Translations under genes and position numbers: made by a program
Shown here: one piece after another, positions 62,201 through 64,000 of the stretch
Layout of the letters: each line of letters opens with the position of its first letter
Numbering within the stretch: the stretch's first letter is position 1
Notes under the pieces: model-generated
The model's input: only the letters and a program-made list of their open reading frames with translations
Told to the model about the DNA's origin: nothing
Databases searched by the model: none
Source of the DNA: Malurus cyaneus samueli
Taxonomy: Eukaryota; Chordata; Aves; Passeriformes; Maluridae
Direction: 5' to 3'
NCBI GenBank assembly: GCA_009741485.1
Contig: CM019236.1
Location: forward strand, 31,708,042-31,772,041
DNA length: 64,000 nucleotides

Positions 62201-63077
62201 CTTATCCAGAAGTGGCAAGTTTAAATCTTTTAAACCAGAAGCACCTCTGTTTAATACACAAAGGTGAGTGTTCCACAGTCTCTTCGTCCTTGAAAACCCT
62301 TCACTTGTAAAAGTTCTGGAACTGCTATTGTTATAGAAGTCTTAGAAACAAGACAAAGGTGATAGAGTAACAGAACACTGCAATGTAGCTGGGCTGGAAC
62401 AGAACATGCAGCTTCTATTGCTCCGATTGTCAGTGGCAGAGAAGTGATGAATTAAGCTTTTCCTTCGGTTTTGCTATAAAATTATGAGTTTGTTGCAACT
62501 CCCACATAGATTTTCAGGACAGGTGAACTGAAATGGTCTGTCTGGTAAGAGACATAGTGTTTTAAGATCACAGAGTCACAGATAGCGCTGGGAATTGCAG
62601 CTAACCACATGTTCACTAAATTATACACCTTTTAGAGTCCTGCTCACTGGCCTACATGGCTACACTTCACTGCCATACCATGTTACCCATTTCCCGTGCC
62701 TGATGTTTCTAAGCACCAAAAAAACTGGGTTTTTCACACCAAAGGCAGTCAGGGATTTGAATCAGGTACCTTGCAGGGGGTGGTAGTTCCTCTTCCTGGA
62801 TTTCATCCTGGAGAACACTGTCAGCTCTCTCCTTTCTCACTGAACTCCTCTGTCAGTTTTTCAGTGCTAACATGTCTCTCCCACGCTTGCTGGCAGAATA
62901 CCGGTGGTTAGTGGACAAAGTGACAGCTTGTTCAGCTTCCTGCGGCCACAGAGGGGTGCAGCTGCCCCAGCTGAGGTGCTTACTGGATGGAGCTGAAGTC
63001 AACACATCCTACTGCAGAGAGACACCCAAGCCAGCCCTGCAGCCCATCGCGTGCAACAGAAGAGACTGCCCTTCACG
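1955..63077 (+). CDS. ADAMTSL1: ADAMTSL1 (punctin-1), twelve internal coding exons, partial gene
   Basis: Twelve spliced segments encode the middle of ADAMTS-like 1, a secreted extracellular-matrix glycoprotein related to ADAMTS proteases but lacking the catalytic domain. Read in order they give TSR repeats, Ig1, a long linker, Ig2, Ig3, Ig4 and one more TSR, the order of human ADAMTSL1 (1,762 residues). Recognition blocks include SFSQSVADLPIDECEGP in exon 1, KISAAQQLSASEV in exon 6 and IACNRRDCPSR in exon 12. Exon lengths sum to 3,059 bases; adding the one base missing near 2105 gives 1,019 complete codons plus split codons at both ends. Every boundary has AG/GT sites and matching phase. N-terminal modules and the C-terminal TSR/PLAC end lie outside the window. 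Known for the family: POFUT2 O-fucosylates TSRs with C-x-x-S/T-C-G, a motif repeated here. ADAMTSL3 is the closest alternative and fits less well. Confidence 0.96.
2347..2480 (-). mobile_element. Probable CR1 LINE 3' remnant, antisense, degraded
   Basis: The stretch with ATAGAATCATTTAGGT, an A-rich tract and GATGAGTCCAAAC resembles the reverse complement of an avian CR1 3' end, as I recall that consensus. Similarity fades after about 2410. It sits about 90 bases past the exon 1 donor. The call is tentative because the tract is short and diverged. Confidence 0.42.
6053..6076 (+). repeat. A24 homopolymer
   Basis: Twenty-four consecutive A's in an intron. No processed pseudogene or recognisable SINE/LINE body lies upstream, so it is called only a homopolymer. 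Confidence 0.9.
6747..6876 (+). CDS. ADAMTSL1: ADAMTSL1 exon 2 of window: remainder of a TSR
   Basis: The acceptor TGTGTGCAG ends at 6746 and the donor GTAGGC begins at 6877. With the split glycine codon from the previous exon the product reads GVQEAVVTCLNKQ, then DETLCVSSRRPPQLLKAC, then SLDPCPPR. This finishes the TSR opened by ECSESCGG at the end of exon 1 and supplies four of its cysteines. The exon ends in phase 2 inside an arginine codon directly before the next TSR's tryptophan. The same P-x-R|W boundary ends exon 12, so TSR exons in this gene share a module edge. A second AG|GT acceptor-like site lies 40 bases upstream, at 6706. Confidence 0.95.
10537..10557 (+). repeat. A21 homopolymer
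   Basis: Twenty-one consecutive A's in an intron, with no retroelement body recognised upstream. Confidence 0.9.
15130..15701 (-). mobile_element. Solo LTR of an avian endogenous retrovirus, antisense, degraded
   Basis: On the minus strand the element starts TGTCCTGGTTTCTGC followed by AGAGTTAATTTCTTCC. The plus-strand text ACTTAGTATAAACACTACTT, TTTGACCAGTTCAGGTCACC and TCCTGGCTATGCTCC follows the order of an LTR widespread in birds. Its other end reads TGATTTAAACCCAGCAGG and GAGCTAAGCACCATG. TG/CA-type termini are visible, but no clear target-site duplication. A trinucleotide-like A/T/G repeat has expanded inside it. No internal retroviral genes flank it. Identification is from memory of the repeat. 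Confidence 0.78.
15265..15340 (+). repeat. Imperfect A/T/G trinucleotide microsatellite inside the LTR
   Basis: The run of ATAATAATGATAATGATGCG and related units is an interrupted (ATA/ATG)n repeat within the antisense LTR, probably expanded after insertion. Confidence 0.75.
19880..19937 (+). repeat. Direct duplication of 21 bases, period 37
   Basis: CATGGGTTCAGTTATTTGCAC occurs at 19880-19900 and again without change at 19917-19937. The spacer GGGTTTGCAGTCCTTG itself resembles part of the unit. Confidence 0.9.
20199..20250 (+). repeat. Direct duplication, about 23 bases, period 30
   Basis: TCTCTTTACGGAAACACAAC is followed 30 bases later by TCTCTTTACGAAAACACAGC, two near-identical copies with a few substitutions. 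Confidence 0.85.
22337..22547 (+). CDS. ADAMTSL1: ADAMTSL1 exon 3 of window: complete TSR
   Basis: The acceptor CTTCACAG ends at 22336 and the donor GTAAGA begins at 22548. The exon starts with the last base of an arginine codon, then WEIGKWSTCSLTCGVGLQTR, followed by DVFCSHLLSRETNETVILAD and VQACNRFDCPP. This is a full TSR with two tryptophans before the first cysteine, C-S-L-T-C-G for O-fucose, and an N-E-T glycosylation sequon. The exon continues into the tryptophan strand of the next TSR (SWYPTEWQE) and stops in phase 0 just before that repeat's first cysteine. The preceding intron is about 15.5 kb, the largest in the window. Confidence 0.96.
22622..23032 (+). mobile_element. CR1 LINE, 3' fragment, sense orientation
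   Basis: It contains the typical CR1 run in order: GAGGACAGGTTGGAGAGCTG, GGATAGGACAAAGG, AGATATTAGGAAGAAATTGT, GTGAGGGTGGTGAGGCACTG, then CCCTTCCAACCACAACC and a terminal ATTCCATGATTCTATGAT. That ending is the CR1 3' tail, so the copy is 5'-truncated with an intact end, as expected for target-primed insertion. It begins about 75 bases after the exon 3 donor. Confidence 0.92.
23410..23470 (+). repeat. Perfect 25-base direct duplication, period 36
   Basis: The unit beginning CTTCCCTTTGGGAGATGGAT is present at 23410-23434 and unchanged at 23446-23470, separated by 11 bases. Lack of divergence suggests a recent duplication or an assembly artefact. Confidence 0.92.
26160..26795 (+). mobile_element. 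CR1 LINE fragment, sense orientation, longer copy lacking the tail
   Basis: Recognisable CR1 segments in order: GGACTTGGGAGTCCTGACTG, CTGGCAGCCAAGAGGGCCAA, GGGGGACATCAGGCACAGCA, GGAGGAGACTGAGGACAGAA and AGGAGGTTTAGGTTGGATAT, ending about GTGACTCTTGGGCTGGGTTG. It includes the end of the reverse-transcriptase ORF region and part of the 3' UTR but stops before the usual tail. No intact reading frame remains. Confidence 0.9.
28106..28522 (-). mobile_element. LTR-like retroviral element, antisense, next to exon 4
   Basis: The tract with GCCTAAAATAAGGATCACGT, GAAACAGAGGCCAGACAAAT and AATAAAAGCAGACAAATTTA, then CCCCGGGTCACGAGATCCTC, reads on the minus strand like the R/U5 end of an avian retroviral LTR. 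A minus-strand TATA-like ATTTTTATAC lies near 28469-28478. Likely ends are a TG near 28135 and an ACA near 28522, without a convincing target-site duplication. No retroviral genes are nearby. Confidence 0.6.
28594..28773 (+). CDS. ADAMTSL1: ADAMTSL1 exon 4 of window: TSR core
   Basis: The acceptor TTTTTCTGGCAG ends at 28593 and the donor GTATGC begins at 28774. The exon is exactly 60 codons in phase 0: CSRTCGGGVQKRDTLCKQR, then LADGSLLELPETFC, then QQACKNEDCPSEW and the opening strand of the next repeat, LLSEWTQ. Starting at the first TSR cysteine and ending just before the next one makes it a self-contained repeat unit, so skipping it would keep the frame. C-S-R-T-C-G fits the POFUT2 motif. 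An antisense LTR-like element ends within about 75 bases of the acceptor. Confidence 0.96.
29208..29235 (+). other. G-quadruplex-type tract on the transcribed-sense strand
   Basis: Five runs of three or more G's (GGGG, GGGG, GGG, GGGG, GGG) separated by 1, 2, 6 and 1 bases. More G pairs and a GGG follow to about 29246. It is intronic, between exons 4 and 5, so it would also be present in the pre-mRNA. Confidence 0.75.
30163..30188 (+). repeat. Perfect inverted repeat, 11-base arms, 4-base loop
   Basis: CATAACTCTTC, loop CATA, then GAAGAGTTATG. It would form an 11-base-pair hairpin in DNA or pre-mRNA, 117 bases before exon 5. Confidence 0.9.
30190..30215 (+). repeat. Perfect 26-base palindrome
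   Basis: The sequence centred on GTATGCATAC and flanked by ACATATGT on both sides equals its own reverse complement over 26 bases. A second palindrome, TGCATACACATATGTGTATGCA, overlaps its right side. The tract is alternating purine-pyrimidine. Confidence 0.92.
30306..30459 (+). CDS. ADAMTSL1: ADAMTSL1 exon 5 of window: last TSR before the Ig block
   Basis: The acceptor is TGTTCCTAG, a TAG rather than CAG, ending at 30305. The donor GTAAGT begins at 30460. The product is CSVSCGEGTQSRNAICRKLL, then KSGDFVVVNSSLCLPLPF, then IRPCVLGPCA, closing the TSR begun in exon 4. N-S-S is a glycosylation sequon and C-S-V-S-C-G an O-fucose site. The exon ends with one base of an arginine codon (phase 1) that joins exon 6. 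A hairpin and a 26-base palindrome lie 90-143 bases upstream of the acceptor. Confidence 0.96.
30460..31689 (+). other. ADAMTSL1: ADAMTSL1 intron between window exons 5 and 6
   Basis: About 1.2 kb with good splice sites at both ends. I see no repeat, RNA gene or open frame worth naming. Confidence 0.93.
31690..32818 (+). CDS. ADAMTSL1: ADAMTSL1 exon 6 of window: Ig1, long linker, first half of Ig2
   Basis: This is by far the largest exon (1,129 bases; acceptor ATTTCAG, donor GTAAAA). It opens with a basic stretch (VYIQTRKQKKLHF) before Ig1. Ig1 has its first cysteine in ILRCP (31833), tryptophan in MITWEKD and second cysteine in TYTCTAG (31977), preceded by the Asp-x-Gly-x-Tyr motif DTGTYTC. 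A linker of about 200 residues follows, low in cysteine and rich in charged and polar residues, with sequons NGS, NAS and NLS. Two blocks in it, LPFTMVTEQKRLDDI and ILRKISAAQQLSASEV, are almost as in human. The exon ends within Ig2, after its first cysteine (LLHCEAVGNPKPTISW), in phase 2. The translation is uninterrupted. Confidence 0.98.
32819..38336 (+). other. ADAMTSL1: ADAMTSL1 intron between window exons 6 and 7
   Basis: About 5.5 kb of AT-rich intron interrupting the Ig2 coding sequence in phase 2. A strong polypyrimidine run ending CAG at about 34550-34569 looks like an acceptor but opens no exon. No transposon was recognised. Confidence 0.92.
38337..38464 (+). CDS. ADAMTSL1: ADAMTSL1 exon 7 of window: second half of Ig2
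   Basis: The acceptor TTTATGCCAG ends at 38336 and the donor GTAACA begins at 38465. One base completes the arginine codon, then LLLQPDDSLQILAPVEADVG and FYACNASNALGSDSVSIAV give the C-terminal half of an I-set Ig domain, including the D-V-G-F-Y-A-C motif and its second cysteine. N-A-S next to that cysteine is a sequon. The exon ends after Ala-plus-one-base, phase 1, the usual phase between Ig modules. Confidence 0.97.
38465..41962 (+). other. ADAMTSL1: ADAMTSL1 intron between window exons 7 and 8
   Basis: About 3.5 kb. The notable part is a purine-rich, internally duplicated stretch at 39060-39290. No gene was seen; the rest is AT-rich and unremarkable. Confidence 0.92.
39060..39290 (+). 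repeat. Purine-rich tract with nested duplications (periods 22 and 49)
   Basis: AGAAGGATGA...CAGACATC recurs with period 22 at 39075 and 39097. A unit containing AGAACAATGACAGCT recurs with period 49 (copies from 39193 and 39242) with two or three substitutions. The tract may be a degenerate minisatellite or part of an unrecognised repeat. Confidence 0.75.
41963..42091 (+). CDS. ADAMTSL1: ADAMTSL1 exon 8 of window: Ig2/Ig3 linker and first half of Ig3
   Basis: The acceptor TTTTATGCAG ends at 41962 and the donor GTAAAA begins at 42092. The translation gives GKPLIKASRATVINTESPAV, then AVDIGSTVKTIEKANVTINC and QVAG. It corresponds to the human segment with VINTEKPAVTVDIGST. It holds the first cysteine of Ig3 and an N-V-T sequon two residues before it. 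Both ends are phase 1. Confidence 0.96.
42092..46826 (+). other. ADAMTSL1: ADAMTSL1 intron between window exons 8 and 9
   Basis: About 4.7 kb splitting Ig3. It contains a CpG-dense patch at 46117-46330, unlike the surrounding AT-rich sequence. Open frames such as 42160-42612 have no recognisable domain. Confidence 0.92.
46117..46330. promoter_or_regulatory. CpG-dense intronic patch, possible regulatory element
   Basis: About eleven CpG dinucleotides occur in roughly 205 bases here (for example around GCGGCAGCGCTG and CCCGTACCGAGG), whereas surrounding intron has about one per 100 bases or fewer. No exon structure or recognised repeat explains it. A regulatory role is inference from composition only. 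Confidence 0.3.
46827..47006 (+). CDS. ADAMTSL1: ADAMTSL1 exon 9 of window: second half of Ig3
   Basis: The acceptor TTTTTCCAG ends at 46826 and the donor GTGAGT begins at 47007. The product reads VPEAKVSWFKNKVKLSSAHH, then LHDGLLLIANVSQSDQGLYS, then CKAANLHGEVTESSQILIL. It contains the Ig core tryptophan, the D-Q-G-L-Y-S-C motif with the second cysteine, and an N-V-S sequon. It is 180 bases, phase 1 to phase 1, so skipping it would keep the reading frame but remove half an Ig domain. Confidence 0.97.
47007..48808 (+). other. ADAMTSL1: ADAMTSL1 intron between window exons 9 and 10
   Basis: About 1.8 kb. The exon 9 frame stays open for about 100 bases into the intron, with no domain content. 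No repeat or gene was recognised. Confidence 0.92.
48809..48943 (+). CDS. ADAMTSL1: ADAMTSL1 exon 10 of window: Ig3/Ig4 linker and first strands of Ig4
   Basis: The acceptor CTGTTACCAG ends at 48808 and the donor GTAAGT begins at 48944. Forty-five codons, phase 1 to phase 1, encode PPRSLPYLEELTAVLTSAGA, then STHSVLTSPSGTKLTVSPGS and SALIG. It has no cysteine, which begins only in the next exon. It is the least conserved exon of the set relative to my recollection of human; SVLTSP, the S-P-x-G-T strand and SAL-G are the anchors. The next intron is about 12.8 kb. Confidence 0.93.
49021..49080 (+). repeat. Direct duplication, about 18 bases, period 40
   Basis: ATTACATTAAGGATTATC appears at 49022-49039 and 49062-49079, just after the exon 10 donor. 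A related GGTTATCCAGATATG follows the second copy and echoes ATCCAGACATG after the first. Confidence 0.8.
61266..61309 (+). repeat. A-run followed by (AG)n-rich simple repeat
   Basis: Nine A's followed by GAGAGAGAGAGACAGAGAGA and AAGAAAGG form a purine-only simple repeat about 400 bases before exon 11. Confidence 0.85.
61711..61911 (+). CDS. ADAMTSL1: ADAMTSL1 exon 11 of window: body of Ig4
   Basis: The acceptor CTGTTTTTCAG ends at 61710 and the donor GTAACT begins at 61912. The product is CAVDGRPTPNITWLYSGEPL, then SLRHQLLAAGRILQILNVSD, then FSDGEFSCLAQNEAGSLTQT and MSLTIQ. Both Ig cysteines, the core tryptophan and the D-G-E-F-S-C motif are present, with N-I-T and N-V-S sequons. It ends in phase 1 after Gln and is the last Ig domain before the C-terminal TSR array. 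Confidence 0.97.
61912..62896 (+). other. ADAMTSL1: ADAMTSL1 intron between window exons 11 and 12
   Basis: About 1 kb separating Ig4 from the C-terminal TSR array. I see nothing beyond the splice sites. Confidence 0.93.
62897..63077 (+). CDS. ADAMTSL1: ADAMTSL1 exon 12 of window: first TSR of the C-terminal array
   Basis: The acceptor TTGCTGGCAG ends at 62896. The inferred donor is GTTTGT at 63078, weaker than the others. The product reads EYRWLVDKVTACSASCGHRG, then VQLPQLRCLLDGAEVNTSYC, then LQPIACNRRDCPS and two bases of an arginine codon. It matches human YWWSVDRLATCSASCGNRG and IACNRRDCPSRW. All six TSR cysteines are present, with C-S-A-S-C-G and an N-T-S sequon. The donor position is fixed by the expected phase-2 R|W junction, which is also seen between exons 2 and 3. 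Confidence 0.95.
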
Positions 63078-64000
63078 GTTTGTGTGTCTCATGTGAAAAT
63101 ATCATACACGCACGCAAGACATGTTGGAAGTGTTCTTGGTGCAGGACATCACACCACTGCGGCCTCTTTGGTGCCTGTTTGGAAAAGTCATGGCTGAAAG
63201 GGAATTTATGGGTGCTTAATCCAGGCAGCTGGGATTTTGCAGCAGTATTTGTGGAAAGCTTTTACAGTACAAGGTAGAAAGAGAGTTCACAGCTTGCAGT
63301 GTGTTGGGTGATTCCAGCCACACCCCATGTTGGGTATATCATGCCTGTTCTGAGCAAAATGGAAATTTTGTCACCCAAGAGCTGTAGGATCATTTCTTTT
63401 TTGTGTTACATGGCTTCATAGAAGTTTTCCCCACCAAGATAACAGACAAGCAACTAAGTTTAGCAGCTACTTCGTGGTTTTATTCTGAGTTCCTTTGTTG
63501 CCTGAACATCAGTATAGGAAGGGCTATAGCTGCAGCTGAAAAGAATTCCCTGAGTGGGGTGGAAGTGTCTTTTTTAAAATGGATACATCCCATCAGATCT
63601 AGTGGGCATGAAGGAGGCTCAGAGTGAGTTCTGCCTCTCTTTGGAGTTTGCTAGCTTGTGGTCCTTGTAGTCCCCTGGTTTACACTTACTACTAAACACA
63701 AAGGAGCCAAGACAGCTTGAAAGACAACTTAGGTCTTTCTCTGTCCCACCTCAAGTAGTGTGTTCAATTTTGGACCCCTCGCTATGAGAAAGAAGAAGGA
63801 CCGAGAAGCTGGTGAAGGGTCTGGAGCACAAGTCCCTTGAGGAGCAGCTGAGGGAGCTGGGGGTGTTCAACCTGGAGAAAAGGGGGCTCAGGAGACCACA
63901 TCACTCTCTACAGCTGCTTGAAAGGAGGTTGTAGTGAAGTGGGGGTCAGCTTCTTCTTGCAAGTGAGGAGTGACAAGGCAGAAGGAATCAGCCTCAAGTT
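63078..64000 (+). other. ADAMTSL1: ADAMTSL1 intron after window exon 12 (5' part)
   Basis: It starts at the inferred GTTTGT donor and runs off the window. The last about 255 bases are a sense CR1 fragment. The next TSR exon, expected to start by completing an arginine codon before tryptophan, was not found. Confidence 0.88.
63745..64000 (+). mobile_element. CR1 LINE fragment, sense orientation, cut by window end
   Basis: It contains GTGTGTTCAATTTTGGACCC, GAAGCTGGTGAAGGGTCTGG, GAGGAGCAGCTGAGGGAGCT and GCTTGAAAGGAGGTTGTAGT in CR1 order. Relative to the usual CR1 text there seems to be an internal loss of roughly 30 bases after CTATGAGAAAGAAGAAGGA. The element continues beyond the window. Confidence 0.9.

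Noticed and set aside
1955..63077. ADAMTSL3 as the gene identity
   Set aside because: The same domain order occurs in ADAMTSL3, but the exon-level residue matches, including SFSQSVADLPIDECEGP and the exon 6 linker blocks, follow ADAMTSL1.
1..64000. CRISPR arrays, bacterial operons, tRNA or rRNA genes
   Set aside because: None seen. The window is vertebrate intronic and exonic sequence, and the direct repeats are two-copy duplications without regular spacers.

Overview
This is a eukaryotic, bird-type genomic window: AT-rich, intron-dominated DNA carrying CR1 LINE fragments (one ends in the avian CR1 tail ATTCTATGAT) and degraded avian-type retroviral LTRs. Its only supportable gene is ADAMTSL1 (ADAMTS-like 1, punctin-1), on the + strand. 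I recognise it from translated exons that match my recollection of the human protein block by block and favour ADAMTSL1 over ADAMTSL3. Human 9p genes including ADAMTSL1 lie on the avian Z chromosome, so Z linkage is likely; this is inference.

Layout: twelve consecutive internal coding exons (1955-2255, 6747-6876, 22337-22547, 28594-28773, 30306-30459, 31690-32818, 38337-38464, 41963-42091, 46827-47006, 48809-48943, 61711-61911, 62897-63077) total 3,059 coding bases, about 5% of the window. They encode the middle of the secreted matrix glycoprotein: a run of thrombospondin type-1 repeats (exons 1-5), a first Ig domain and a long linker (exon 6), Ig domains 2-4 (end of exon 6 to exon 11), and the first TSR of the C-terminal set (exon 12). 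The signal peptide, first TSR, cysteine-rich and spacer modules must lie upstream. The remaining TSRs and the PLAC domain must lie downstream. Every junction has AG/GT splice sites and compatible phases.

The main anomaly is a one-base deficit in exon 1 at about 2103-2108. It breaks the frame in the middle of a TSR, while all downstream exons are intact, so a sequence error or recent allele is more likely than gene decay.

The introns hold CR1 fragments (2347-2480, 22622-23032, 26160-26795, 63745-64000), two antisense LTR-like elements (15130-15701 and about 28106-28522), short direct duplications with 22-49 base periods, a G-quadruplex-type tract, a palindrome/hairpin pair just upstream of exon 5, and a CpG-dense patch at 46117-46330. 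I saw no RNA genes, CRISPR arrays or second protein-coding gene, and no previously undescribed system. The points most worth checking are the frameshift, the conserved linker blocks in exon 6, the acidic tyrosine segment in exons 1-2, and the local DNA structures near splice sites.
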